A stretch of DNA of 64,000 nt, taken from Clostridium intestinale DSM 6191. GTDB lineage: Bacteria; Bacillota; Clostridia; Clostridiales; Clostridiaceae. Made by a program: the position numbers and the translations under genes. The stretch is taken from positions 461,627-525,626 of the forward strand of contig NZ_FQXU01000003.1 of assembly GCF_900130055.1 (NCBI RefSeq). Direction: 5' to 3'. Positions 1 through 8,650 of this stretch are shown here, in pieces. Within the stretch, counting starts at the first letter, position 1, and every line of letters starts with the position of its first letter. The notes beneath the pieces were generated by a model. That model worked only from the letters and a program-made list of their open reading frames with translations. It was not told where the DNA came from and searched no databases.

Positions 1-366
1 TTTTAATCCATCACTATCTCCAGTGCATTTTTTATAGTCTAATAAGCCATAGTCTGCCATTAATTCTGTGCCCCCACAAATACCTGCAATAATATTCTTA
101 TTTTCATCTATAGATTTAATAAAATCCTTAAGAACCGAATTATCATAAAGATATGAGGGATTACCTCCAGGTATTATAAATAAGTCAATATCAGCAGGAT
201 TAAGTTCATTAATCATTTTATCAGGTAGAAATTTTTGTTTTTCTTCACTCATATACACTTTATTCTCCATAGCTACTGTAACTAAGTTTTGAGAGGAAAA
301 CTCAGCAGCTACGTGTACAACTTCAAATTCACAAAAACCATCATAATAAAAAATACATACATTCAT
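1..366 (-). CDS. DJ-1/PfpI family protein, 3' end outside window
   Basis: The reading frame starts at the ATG at 364-366, seven bases after an AAGGAG-type site, and runs off the window edge, so only the first 122 residues are visible. It begins MNVCIFYYDGF and contains IIPGG followed by AGICGGTELMA. That is the nucleophile elbow of the DJ-1/PfpI/ThiJ class I amidotransferase-like fold, with the cysteine of GICGG as the expected reactive residue. Members include deglycases, chaperones, proteases and the domain of some AraC-type regulators. With only the N-terminal two thirds visible I cannot assign a substrate. It is convergent with nothing in view and lies downstream of the WYL regulator on the same strand. 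Confidence 0.85.
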   Translation of the reverse strand, partial: MNVCIFYYDGFCEFEVVHVAAEFSSQNLVTVAMENKVYMSEEKQKFLPDKMINELNPADIDLFIIPGGNPSYLYDNSVLKDFIKSIDENKNIIAGICGGTELMADYGLLDYKKCTGDSDGLK

Positions 367-480
367 TTTATAATCTTCACTCCTTTTAATTATAAGTTTT
401 TAGTGTGGCAATTATTTCATTTGCAACAAAAGATAAACTTTCTTCTTCAAATATCCAGCACTTATCTGCTATTATAAATA

Positions 481-512
481 ATAATGACTGACACCTGTAT
501 GTCAGTCATTAT
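481..512 (-). terminator. Hairpin overlapping the stop of the WYL regulator gene
   Basis: Thirteen-base arms at 481-493 and 500-512 (ATAATGACTGACA and its complement) enclose a six-base loop. On the minus strand a moderately T-rich stretch follows. The right arm contains the stop codon of the upstream regulator, so this is its likely intrinsic terminator. Confidence 0.6.
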
Positions 513-1425
513 ATTTCTTATATAGATTTTTTATATATATTTTCATTTCTTCTCTTAATTCTATTGGAGCTATAACTTCGCATTTATCTCCAAATCCTAA
601 AATAAACTTTTTTAATCCATCGTCTTTTGGAAATTTATCTTTTACTACATAAAAATTATTTTCTACAATTTCGATTTTGTCTTTTGAAAAGTACTCACCT
701 AATTGCTCTCCAATATCTGATGAAAATTTTAAAGTAACACTAATACTATTTTTTTCATAACCTTCACTAAGTTTACTTTTAATTTTCTCAATAGATATTA
801 AGTCTTTTACGAAATTTTCACCTAATCTTAAATTACGTATTCTAACAAGCTTAAACTTTCTGTAGTCTTTTCTTACTCTGCAGTAGGCAATAATATACCA
901 GTGGCCGTCAGAAAACTCTATTTGAAGTGGTTCAACTATTCGTTCTTTGTATTCCATATTCCTATTAATGTACAGAAACTCTAATAGTTTAGCATCTTCA
1001 ATCCCTTTATTTATCAAAAATAAATATTCTTTCAATTCTTGTTCCATACTAAAATGAGACATATCTATACTAAGTTTGTCATAGCTGTACTCTTGTGAAT
1101 TTTTTAGGGTTTCAAATTTAAGGGTTATATCATTAAATTCTTTATTATTTCCAAATAGTAATTTTAAATTATCCATAACTGCAATAAGTGGTTCAATTTC
1201 TTTTTTATTAAAGAACAAATTATTTAAATTATAATTTTTCATAAGATAGTAACCGCCTCCAGTGCCCCCAGTAGATGCTATAGGAACTCCAGCCTCACCT
1301 ATCTTCTCTAAATCTCTATATATAGTTCTTAAGGAAACTTCAAAATGCTCTGCTAACTGTTTTCCAGTTACTAACCCTTTTTGAGAAAGTATTATTATAA
1401 TTGATAACATTCTATCTGATCTCAT
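502..1425 (-). CDS. YafY-type HTH/WYL transcriptional regulator
   Basis: The 307-residue protein starts with an HTH_11-type winged helix (residues about 1-60, with GKQLAEHFEVSLRTIYRDLEKI). It continues with a WYL domain around residues 140-215, including HWYIIAYCRVRKDYRKFKLVRI, and ends in the usual WCX extension. This layout is that of YafY-family regulators, which bind DNA near their own genes and are thought to sense a nucleic-acid-like or small ligand through WYL. It follows the ABC export operon on the same strand, separated by 135 bases that hold a perfect AT-rich palindrome. Whether it controls the DJ-1 gene, the ABC operon or itself is not shown. Confidence 0.85.
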   Translation of the reverse strand: MRSDRMLSIIIILSQKGLVTGKQLAEHFEVSLRTIYRDLEKIGEAGVPIASTGGTGGGYYLMKNYNLNNLFFNKKEIEPLIAVMDNLKLLFGNNKEFNDITLKFETLKNSQEYSYDKLSIDMSHFSMEQELKEYLFLINKGIEDAKLLEFLYINRNMEYKERIVEPLQIEFSDGHWYIIAYCRVRKDYRKFKLVRIRNLRLGENFVKDLISIEKIKSKLSEGYEKNSISVTLKFSSDIGEQLGEYFSKDKIEIVENNFYVVKDKFPKDDGLKKFILGFGDKCEVIAPIELREEMKIYIKNLYKKYND

Positions 1426-1475
1426 AATATAAATAAATTAACTCCTATTATATAAATTTACCATTGTTTGAGGAA

Positions 1476-1513
1476 TATATATAGTTATATAGATAGCTAT
1501 ATAACTATATATA
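1476..1513. promoter_or_regulatory. Perfect 17-bp inverted repeat upstream of WYL regulator
   Basis: Arms at 1476-1492 and 1497-1513 match perfectly around the four-base loop ATAG. The sequence is almost all A/T and is not followed by a T-run on either strand, which argues against a terminator. Its centre is 70 bases upstream of the WYL regulator start, a plausible place for an operator. Confidence 0.5.
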
Positions 1514-1560
1514 GTGTTCATGCGGGTTTGGGGGAATTTTTATGAAACTGCATACTTTAT

Positions 1561-2307
1561 CTAGAAGCCATGTTTTTCTAACCATGCAGATAATTTTTTT
1601 TCACGAGCTGACGCTTCGATATCTTTATATTTAGTAAGCATAAGTTCATCATGAATGTTTCCATCTAGGAGATAAATAACTCTGCTTGCCCTTGAGGCAA
1701 CTTTAGCATCATGAGTAACTAGGATTACTGTAGTACCTTCTTCATTAACGCTGTTTATTATATTCATTACTTCTTTAGAAGTGCTGCTATTTAAAGCCCC
1801 AGTAGGTTCATCTCCAAATAAAATACAAGGATTATTAATAAGAGCCCTGCATATTGCTGCACGTTGAAGTTGACCTCCAGATACTTTTTTTATATCGTGA
1901 GCAGCAATATTTAATATTCCTGTTTTTTTCATTAATAGTTCACCACGACTATTGATTTCATCTCTTGATAAAAGTCCAGATTTAAATCCAGGAAGAATTA
2001 TATTGTCCCTAATGGATAGATTTTTTAAAAGATGAGAGTGCTGAAAAATAAATCCCATTTCTTTCAATCTTACTTCACTGATTTTTTCTTCAGAAAGTTC
2101 TGAAATATCTCTATCATTAAGAAGTACTTTACCTGATGTTGGACGATCCATACCACTTATGTTATAAAGAAGTGTTGATTTCCCAGAGCCTGACTGACCC
2201 ATAATTGCTATAAACTCTCCTTCTTCCACTTTAAAACTTATATTATTTAAAATCTGTATATTATCAAAATTCTTACTTAAATTTTTTACATCCAAAATTT
2301 TTCTCAA
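1561..2307 (-). CDS. ABC transporter ATP-binding protein (MacB/LolD type)
   Basis: This 248-residue nucleotide-binding subunit has Walker A GQSGSGKS (residues 37-44), the signature VSGGQLQRAA near residue 142, and Walker B ILFGDEPTG followed by the switch histidine in VTHDAK. The length and the QHSHLLKNLSI Q-loop fit the MacB/LolD/FtsE class that energises FtsX-fold permeases rather than classic importers. It lies 18 bases after the permease gene in the TetR-permease-ATPase operon. The substrate is unknown; a peptide, lipid or drug is typical for this class. Confidence 0.92.
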   Translation of the reverse strand: MRKILDVKNLSKNFDNIQILNNISFKVEEGEFIAIMGQSGSGKSTLLYNISGMDRPTSGKVLLNDRDISELSEEKISEVRLKEMGFIFQHSHLLKNLSIRDNIILPGFKSGLLSRDEINSRGELLMKKTGILNIAAHDIKKVSGGQLQRAAICRALINNPCILFGDEPTGALNSSTSKEVMNIINSVNEEGTTVILVTHDAKVASRASRVIYLLDGNIHDELMLTKYKDIEASAREKKLSAWLEKHGF

Positions 2308-2325
2308 CTTATACCTCCAACGACT

Positions 2326-4680
2326 CTACTCTTTTATTATAGATGTGATTTCGAATTTTTTTGTTTTTCTCATTACCATTGATATCACTATGAGTATAAG
2401 TACTATGAATACTATAGGAAAAACTATATACTCAATTAAACTATTTGTTATAAGATTAATATTTTTAATTCCTATGCCTGATATTGATAAAGCAACATTT
2501 ACTAAACTTTCTCCTATTAAATTGGTTAAAAGTATCCCTAATATAATTCCCATTATAGAAACTCCACCAACTTTAATCATGTATTGCTTTTTTATATCTT
2601 CTTCAGAAAATCCAATGGCTTTTAGAATTGATATTTCAGAGAAATCTTTTGCAAGACGAAGTTTTAAAAACATTATTGTTATAAGCATTACTAAAGAAGA
2701 GCCTATAATTATTATAACTATAACAATAGTCTTAAGCTGTTTTGAAACTCCACCAAGGGTTTGATTAATAAATTCATCCATCGAGTCAACATTTACGCCT
2801 TCACCTAGAACTTCTCCCCACTCACTAGATTTATTTTTAACATTATTTTTATCTTTAAGATTAACTGAAAAAGAGTATTTATTAGAAGGTAGAGTAGGGA
2901 ATTTATATTTAGACTTTGATGTATTTCCACCACTTGTAACGTCTTGATAAACTCCTGAAATATTGAAAGTGTGCTCTTTTCCATCATATAAAATAGTTAT
3001 GGTATCACCAACAACCTTCTTTATTTCATTTGAGTTAATGTAGGAAATAGCTATTTCACTTTTACCTTCAGGAGCTTTACCAGTTAGATACTTAAGACCA
3101 TTTCCTGCATTGTCACCACTATCTATATCCATGTTTGTATACACATTGTCTGAATTTAAAACTTTGACTCTTATGGTTTTATATTCATAGTAATCATTAA
3201 TAGAAGGATCGTTAGTGAGAACTTTTTTTACATCAGAATACTTTGCTTCAAGTTTATCTCCATTTTCTATTTCAATAAGAATATCTTCTTGTGAACTTCC
3301 CATATATGTTATAAACTCTGGCGATTCAAAAGTTTTTAAAAGGTTCACTGGAACCATAATCATGACTATTGATATAGATACAACTGAAAGAACAATTAAC
3401 CAACTTTTAAAGCCATAAAGAACTTCTCTTATTCCCATTAACCAATTAACAGAAAGTTTTTTTGACTTATATAATCCATCTTTTGTAGATTTTTTATTTT
3501 TATCAAATACATTTCTATTTACAAGTGCATCAATTACAGTTATGTTTTTTATTTTCTTTAAGTTTTTTTTGCAATAGTGATTAATCATAATGAAAACTAT
3601 AAAGTTAGCAACAAGTCCTAAAATAAGTGATAAAGGGTGGAGTTTCATATTTCCGAAGGTTGAACTAATATGTCCTGTAAATAAGCTACTACTTATTAAT
3701 GCAATGACATATCCTAAAACTACACCTAAGAGAGAAAGAACTTTATATTTATTGAAATAAATTCCTCTTATGTCTCTAAAATTTAGCCCTATAGCTTTCA
3801 TAGTTCCTATTTCATTTATTTCTTCCTCTAGAGCAGTCATAATAGTAAATCTTATACAGATAAAAGCAACTAAAATTAAAAAAATACTAACAACAAAAAG
3901 TAGAAACACCGTGACAATATCAGTTAAGGCACTCATAAGAAATATTATTGAATAAGTTACTAATTGGCCATTTTGTGGAAGTTCTGCATCTTGATAAAGT
4001 GTTTTGAAGGTTTCTCCATCATTTTGGTTATCAAAATAGGCTTCAATAAGATATTCATTCTTTAAAGATCCGTTAGAAAGAGCATCAAAATCTGTATCGC
4101 TTATTAGAATTCTAGTAGAAGAAGCCATAGATGAGTTCATCATAGAATCTAATATAAATTCCTTAATTACGAACTCTTTTTTAGTATTGTTGATATTTAA
4201 AATAAGATGATCACCGATTTCCATATGATACTGTTCCTTTAAAAGCATAGGAACTCCTACTTCCCCATCTTTAAGAACTACTTTTTTATGATTAGTATCG
4301 AGAAGGAGATCTCTATTCCTATTCTGTTTTATAAGACTTATATCAAGTCTACAGTCAGAGAGATTATAATTATAATCATTACCTACTATATTTATATTTT
4401 CCCCATAAACAGTAAGCATATTAACTATCTGGCTATAAGTAACTAGTTTATTTTCGGACATAAACTTATTTATTTTTGCTTCATCAATATCTCCTTTATG
4501 CATTTGAAGAAAATGGGGAGGTGCGGCAACCTTATATAGGTCAGAAATTGAAGTGAATGTTTGTACTGCAATTAAAACTGACATAACTGCAAGCATTGAT
4601 GAAAATATGATAAAGAAAAGTAATGCCATGTTAATAGCTTTATTTTTTATAAAATCATTTTTTATTATTGACCATCTCAT
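2326..4680 (-). CDS. FtsX-fold ABC transporter permease
   Basis: The 784-residue membrane protein starts with a hydrophobic helix at about residues 18-40, followed by an extracytoplasmic region of about 200 residues. It has three helices around 245-380, then a second helix/large-domain repeat and three C-terminal helices. EEEINEIGTMKAIGLNFRDI and the later DFSEISILKAIGFSEEDI are the duplicated FtsX-type cytoplasmic motifs, so there are two permease repeats, as in long MacB-like exporters. The ATG directly follows the TAG of the TetR gene (TAGATG), with an AAGGGG site inside the regulator's coding end. The product probably exports a toxic compound or lipid sensed by that regulator. Confidence 0.88.
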   Translation of the reverse strand: MRWSIIKNDFIKNKAINMALLFFIIFSSMLAVMSVLIAVQTFTSISDLYKVAAPPHFLQMHKGDIDEAKINKFMSENKLVTYSQIVNMLTVYGENINIVGNDYNYNLSDCRLDISLIKQNRNRDLLLDTNHKKVVLKDGEVGVPMLLKEQYHMEIGDHLILNINNTKKEFVIKEFILDSMMNSSMASSTRILISDTDFDALSNGSLKNEYLIEAYFDNQNDGETFKTLYQDAELPQNGQLVTYSIIFLMSALTDIVTVFLLFVVSIFLILVAFICIRFTIMTALEEEINEIGTMKAIGLNFRDIRGIYFNKYKVLSLLGVVLGYVIALISSSLFTGHISSTFGNMKLHPLSLILGLVANFIVFIMINHYCKKNLKKIKNITVIDALVNRNVFDKNKKSTKDGLYKSKKLSVNWLMGIREVLYGFKSWLIVLSVVSISIVMIMVPVNLLKTFESPEFITYMGSSQEDILIEIENGDKLEAKYSDVKKVLTNDPSINDYYEYKTIRVKVLNSDNVYTNMDIDSGDNAGNGLKYLTGKAPEGKSEIAISYINSNEIKKVVGDTITILYDGKEHTFNISGVYQDVTSGGNTSKSKYKFPTLPSNKYSFSVNLKDKNNVKNKSSEWGEVLGEGVNVDSMDEFINQTLGGVSKQLKTIVIVIIIIGSSLVMLITIMFLKLRLAKDFSEISILKAIGFSEEDIKKQYMIKVGGVSIMGIILGILLTNLIGESLVNVALSISGIGIKNINLITNSLIEYIVFPIVFIVLILIVISMVMRKTKKFEITSIIKE

Positions 4681-5307
4681 CTAAAAACCCCTTTCTTTAA
4701 ATAGTTTTATAAAGGAATTTTCAGAAACCTCAAGCATTTTTTCAAGAACTGAAATTAATGCCTCCATTATTTTGTTTTTATATTCTCCATCAAATTCAAA
4801 AATACCTTCATCAGTTAATGTAATTGAGGAGGCTAGGAAAATTTGCATATATTCTAAAGGAAATTTACAACGCCAAACTTTTTTTTCTACACCCTCTTTA
4901 ATAATTTTTACTAAAATAGGAGCTACATCTATAACAATTTGATTTAAAATCTTCTGATGTAATAAGGCATTTTCAGTTTTATGCATTTCATTTATCATTT
5001 CACTATCTAGCTGATCTATTATTCGCATAGACATAAAAGCGCCCAGTAGTTTTTCTTCTAAAGTAATAAAATTATTATTAGCTACTTCATTCACTCTAGT
5101 TATTACAACATCTTTATATCTAGATACAATAGCATCAAGAACTTCTTCTTTGGATTTGAAGTAATGATAAAAAGTTCCTTTTGCAATTCCAACCTCTTTT
5201 AGAATGTCATTTATGGTACATTTATCATAACCCTTTATGTGAAACAACTTTTCAGCAATATCAAGTATTTCATTTCTTCTTTCATCATGTTCCTTAGTAA
5301 TTCTCAT
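4681..5307 (-). CDS. TetR/AcrR family repressor of the adjacent ABC operon
   Basis: An N-terminal TetR helix-turn-helix is plain in AKLFHIKGYDKCTINDIL and VGIAKGTFYHYFKSKEEVL; the rest is a helical ligand domain typical in size. I place the start at the ATG at 5305-5307, giving 208 residues beginning MRITKEHDER. A GAGGTG site lies seven bases before it. A GTG nine bases further upstream would sit on top of that binding site. It is the first gene of the ABC operon and its promoter carries a palindrome, so it most likely represses itself and the exporter until a substrate binds. Confidence 0.9.
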   Translation of the reverse strand: MRITKEHDERRNEILDIAEKLFHIKGYDKCTINDILKEVGIAKGTFYHYFKSKEEVLDAIVSRYKDVVITRVNEVANNNFITLEEKLLGAFMSMRIIDQLDSEMINEMHKTENALLHQKILNQIVIDVAPILVKIIKEGVEKKVWRCKFPLEYMQIFLASSITLTDEGIFEFDGEYKNKIMEALISVLEKMLEVSENSFIKLFKERGF

Positions 5308-5319
5308 AAATTTCACCTC

Positions 5320-5358
5320 ATTCTATAACTAGACCGACCGTCGGTCTAGTTATAGAAT
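5320..5358 (-). promoter_or_regulatory. TetR-type operator over the promoter of the ABC export operon
   Basis: Perfect 18-base arms at 5320-5337 and 5341-5358 flank CCG; the core GACCGACCGTCGGTC is the classic AcrR/TetR style. The left end of the operator overlaps the minus-strand -10 (TATTCT, 5354-5359), which lies 17 bases from a consensus -35 TTGACA (5377-5382). Binding would therefore cover the -10 and transcription start. Confidence 0.85.
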
Positions 5359-5411
5359 AGTATATCATTTAGTTACTGTCAATATATTTTGTTTATTGAG
5401 TATAAAAATAA

Positions 5412-5446
5412 AAATGCCGCTACTTTTAATTTAAGTAGCGGCATTT
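5412..5446 (-). terminator. Terminator of the yjjI-yjjW operon
   Basis: The 14-base arms 5412-5425 and 5433-5446 (AAATGCCGCTACTT and complement) surround a seven-base loop, followed on the minus strand by TTTTATTTTTATA. The stem core GCTACTT/AAGTAGC resembles the terminators near 9.6 and 13.4 kb. Confidence 0.85.
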
Positions 5447-5466
5447 AAAACTTTTTTATTTATTCA

Positions 5467-6300
5467 CTAAACAATAACAACGTCCTTAACTCCATTTTTA
5501 TGAGCAATTAACTTTAACTGCTCCATAGTATCAAGAGTTGGACTTTTCATATTTTTAATCTCTTCTCTAACCCCAAGTGCTCTAAATATAATAAGTTTGT
5601 ATCTGATGTTTAAGTTACTTTTGCCTATTATTTTAGATACCATCTCAACAGTTTCTTCATTATTAAAAATATCAGGAACTACTACAGTTCTAACTTCATA
5701 AAGTTTATCAATAGAAATTAAATACTCCAAATTGTTTAAAACATTTGTATTATCAAATTGAATATATTTATTATGGGTATCTTTATCCCAAACCTTAACA
5801 TCTAACATCACTTTATCACATAACTTAGTTAATTCATTCATTTTTCTAAAATCTTTTGAACCATTGCTATCAATGAAGCAAGTCAGATTTTCTTTCTTAG
5901 CTCTTTTAAACAAGTCTACTAAAAATTCCTCTTGTAGAGTACATTCCCCGCCAGAAACAGTAATTCCGCTTATGAAGGGTTTATAGTTCATTATCTCCTC
6001 CATTACTTCATCTGCTGACATAGACTGTACTTTTGCACTACTGCAACTATTACAAGTCTTTATACAACTATCACAATTACAGCAGTTAGCTTTATCCCAT
6101 AATACTCTTCCATTATCTTTGGTTAATGCTTTTGTAGGGCATGATAACAAACATAACCCACAATTAGAACACAAATTGATGGTTTCAGGATTGTGACAAT
6201 AAATACAGTTAAAATTACAACCTTGGAGAAATATTGAGGTTCTATTTCCAGGTCCATCAACTGAACTAAATGGAATTATCTTATTTACAATTCCCTTCAT
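5467..6300 (-). CDS. yjjW: YjjW-family glycyl radical enzyme activase
   Basis: This is a radical SAM enzyme with the CxxxCxxC cluster in GCNFNCIYC (Cys28, 32, 35). It is followed by an inserted pair of ferredoxin-like 4Fe-4S sites (Cys44/47/50/54 and Cys73/76/79/83), the arrangement of glycyl radical activases outside the PflA subgroup. It would use S-adenosylmethionine and reduced ferredoxin to abstract a hydrogen from the glycine of the neighbouring YjjI-type enzyme. The reading frame overlaps the end of that enzyme's gene by one base, so the pair is translationally coupled. The 277-residue length is normal. Confidence 0.9.
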   Translation of the reverse strand: MKGIVNKIIPFSSVDGPGNRTSIFLQGCNFNCIYCHNPETINLCSNCGLCLLSCPTKALTKDNGRVLWDKANCCNCDSCIKTCNSCSSAKVQSMSADEVMEEIMNYKPFISGITVSGGECTLQEEFLVDLFKRAKKENLTCFIDSNGSKDFRKMNELTKLCDKVMLDVKVWDKDTHNKYIQFDNTNVLNNLEYLISIDKLYEVRTVVVPDIFNNEETVEMVSKIIGKSNLNIRYKLIIFRALGVREEIKNMKSPTLDTMEQLKLIAHKNGVKDVVIV

Positions 6301-7781
6301 TATCTCACCTTTCTATCATAAACTCTTCCATTTCTTACCTGTCCTTGTCCAAGAACAACAGTATCTTGAAGAGTTGCTTCTCCTCTATTTAACTTTTCAA
6401 TTTCACTCCTCTTAACTAGGTAACCAGTAATTCTTATAACATCAGAATCTGAGGAATAAAGTGAAAAATATCTTACGCCTTCTTTAAATGCACCTTGAAT
6501 AATATTTAATATAAACTCAGGATTATTTATTGAATTTTTTTCAAACGGAAAAATATCTCCTGTTCCTGATGGAAAATACTTGTGGAATCTAGATATTTGT
6601 TTTAAATGCTTCCATAATTCAGGTTCTTCTCCAATTGGAACTCTTGTACCAGGACTAGTATTTATGTCATCTCCAATACCAACTTGAGCGTGAAGAAGTA
6701 ATCTTTGTCCAGTTACTACACAATGTTCACTTTCATAGTTTTTAATAAATTCATCCATTGTGTCCATTATTCTTACACCTAAGTCATCAGCAAGCTTTGA
6801 ATGTCCAAACTTATCTTCAAGCTTTTCAGCTTTCAGTAATATATTTACGCACTCAGCAAGTCCAACTACTCCAAACATTGATGTAAATCTATCTTTACTT
6901 ATAAAACCTTCTTTAGCTAGGAAATTAGTTTCAAAGAAGGTGCTTTCCTCAACTACATATCTTATTCTTTCATTTATAAAATCTGCCATATGTTTCATAG
7001 CATTTGGTAACTTATCATTTATGAAATCTTCGATGTCTGTTGCTGTCTCTGCAAGATTAGATAATCTCATTCTAACTAAAGTATGAGCTCCTCCCCCAAT
7101 ATGCAATCCATTATAGCAACTAGCTATACCATATTCGCCAAGCTCAGACTTAAACATATCATCGTTTGCAAAACTTGGTTTAGCTGTTAATAAAGCTGTT
7201 TTTATAGCATCCATTGCAAACTCATCAGAAGTTTCAGAATTATATTTTAAAGTTAAATTTGGAATTGCATCTTGTAGTTCTCTTTCAACTTCAAGAATTA
7301 GTTTACCAGCTTTAGTAGCTTTAGGACCTAAGTTTCCATGACAAAATGAATCTGTAATTGTTCTATCTATTTGAGTTAAAAACAATCTAATTGCAAGTTT
7401 AGCTTCTTTTTCATCAGTAATAAATGGTTCTAATAGTTGATCTATACTGCCGATATATACTGGCATAGAAGTAATTGATGGTACATGTTTATACATGATT
7501 AATAAATTACTTGTAGCTTCCCAAATGTTAGTTGGAGGAGTAAGGTTTAAAAACTTAGAACCTTCTTTCATGAACTTTTCGTAATTAGGAAGTATATATC
7601 TTGGTCTATAAGGTACATTACCTTCAAATAAATCGCAAATTATTCCTGCATCTCTAAGTTTTTGAGTTTCTTCAGAAATATTTAAAACATTCACACTGTT
7701 TTCAGCATATTTAGCAAGTTCAAGAACTTTTTGCTCATATGTTAAAGTACTATCTTTTACAATTCTTTCGATATCATTCAT
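6300..7781 (-). CDS. yjjI: YjjI-family glycyl radical enzyme
   Basis: The 493-residue protein ends with RITGYLVKR, where Gly453 in RxxGY fits the radical-bearing glycine. GVVGLAECVN near residue 304 provides a candidate thiyl cysteine and resembles the class III ribonucleotide reductase-like branch more than pyruvate formate-lyase. YjjI proteins are widespread in gut anaerobes and enterobacteria but their reaction is not established. The strong start (ATG with GGAGATT-type site) and an adjacent activase argue for an intact oxygen-sensitive system. A perfect inverted repeat upstream (7816-7847) may be its operator. Confidence 0.88.
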   Translation of the reverse strand: MNDIERIVKDSTLTYEQKVLELAKYAENSVNVLNISEETQKLRDAGIICDLFEGNVPYRPRYILPNYEKFMKEGSKFLNLTPPTNIWEATSNLLIMYKHVPSITSMPVYIGSIDQLLEPFITDEKEAKLAIRLFLTQIDRTITDSFCHGNLGPKATKAGKLILEVERELQDAIPNLTLKYNSETSDEFAMDAIKTALLTAKPSFANDDMFKSELGEYGIASCYNGLHIGGGAHTLVRMRLSNLAETATDIEDFINDKLPNAMKHMADFINERIRYVVEESTFFETNFLAKEGFISKDRFTSMFGVVGLAECVNILLKAEKLEDKFGHSKLADDLGVRIMDTMDEFIKNYESEHCVVTGQRLLLHAQVGIGDDINTSPGTRVPIGEEPELWKHLKQISRFHKYFPSGTGDIFPFEKNSINNPEFILNIIQGAFKEGVRYFSLYSSDSDVIRITGYLVKRSEIEKLNRGEATLQDTVVLGQGQVRNGRVYDRKVR

Positions 7782-7815
7782 AATAATCTCCTTTGTACAA
7801 TAAATAATTAACTTT

Positions 7816-7847
7816 TGTTAGGTTTTAAATAATATTAAAACCTAACA
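7816..7847. promoter_or_regulatory. Inverted repeat upstream of the glycyl radical operon
   Basis: Thirteen-base arms at 7816-7828 and 7835-7847 (TGTTAGGTTTTAA and complement) surround ATAATA. It sits 35-66 bases before the yjjI start with no T-run toward that gene. It may be an operator or a 5'-leader hairpin. Confidence 0.5.
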
Positions 7848-7934
7848 TTACTATTAATATTATAACACATATTTATAATGAAAAGAGTTAATCAAATAAC
7901 AGTGATATTTAATTATTAATTGGAAATAAGAAAC

Positions 7935-8501
7935 TTAAATTCTAAGTGAACCACGGAATCCTCTTACACCATAATAGGAATCTGCTCCATTGTGGTATAC
8001 GAAAACATTGTTATATCTAAAATCTCCAAATATAGCACCACCTAGTTTTCTGATTTCAGCAGGTGTTTTTAGCCAACTTGAAGTCTTTGTGTCAAATTCT
8101 CCAAGTGTTTGAAGGTAACGATATTCTTCTTCTGATAATATTTCTATACCCATATAATTTGCCATCCCAATGGCACTATTTTGAGGTTTATGTTGCTTTC
8201 TTGACTCCAAGGCTTCATTATCATAACAAACGCTTCTTCTTCCTTTAGGAGTTTCCTTAGAACAGTCATAGAATACATATTCATTTGTAATTTCATCATA
8301 GCCAACAATATCTGGTTCTCCATCTGTTAAATCCATTTGATTAAGAGACCAAAGTTTTTTAGGGTTAGAGTCTAGCTTCACTTTTACTTTTTCCCATTCT
8401 ATACTTTTATGTCTGTGCATATTTTTCTCAAAACGCACCTTCAATGTATGTAATAAACTTTCATGATCTTCCACTGATAGTTTTCTCATTTCATTTTCCA
8501 T
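7935..8501 (-). CDS. DUF4256 family protein
   Basis: I recognise the 188-residue DUF4256 family: an early WEKVKVKL helix region, GEPDIVGYD, FYDCSKETPKGRRSVCYD and a conserved C-terminal GGAIFGDFRYNNVFVYHNGADSYYGVRGFRG. The protein is soluble with no signal peptide. The role is unknown. The start follows an AGGAGG site with seven bases spacing. It has its own intergenic regions on both sides and no obvious partner. Confidence 0.85.
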   Translation of the reverse strand: MENEMRKLSVEDHESLLHTLKVRFEKNMHRHKSIEWEKVKVKLDSNPKKLWSLNQMDLTDGEPDIVGYDEITNEYVFYDCSKETPKGRRSVCYDNEALESRKQHKPQNSAIGMANYMGIEILSEEEYRYLQTLGEFDTKTSSWLKTPAEIRKLGGAIFGDFRYNNVFVYHNGADSYYGVRGFRGSLRI

Positions 8502-8650
8502 AACATGACCTCCTAAAATAATATTATTTTGGATTGAAATTTATTTTGAAAAAGTTACCAAAAGAAGCTATTTTTAGTAGCTTATTTTACTTAAGTAGTT
8601 ATTTATATTATATAGTATAACCTGTATTTTTACTAAATTAATTATTAAAG

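Noticed and set aside
1476-1513. Intrinsic terminator of the ABC operon
   Set aside because: No T-run follows the palindrome on the minus strand and the stem is almost only A/T.
6300-7781. Pyruvate formate-lyase
   Set aside because: The protein is too short and lacks the double cysteine of PFL; the activase carries extra ferredoxin sites as in YjjW.
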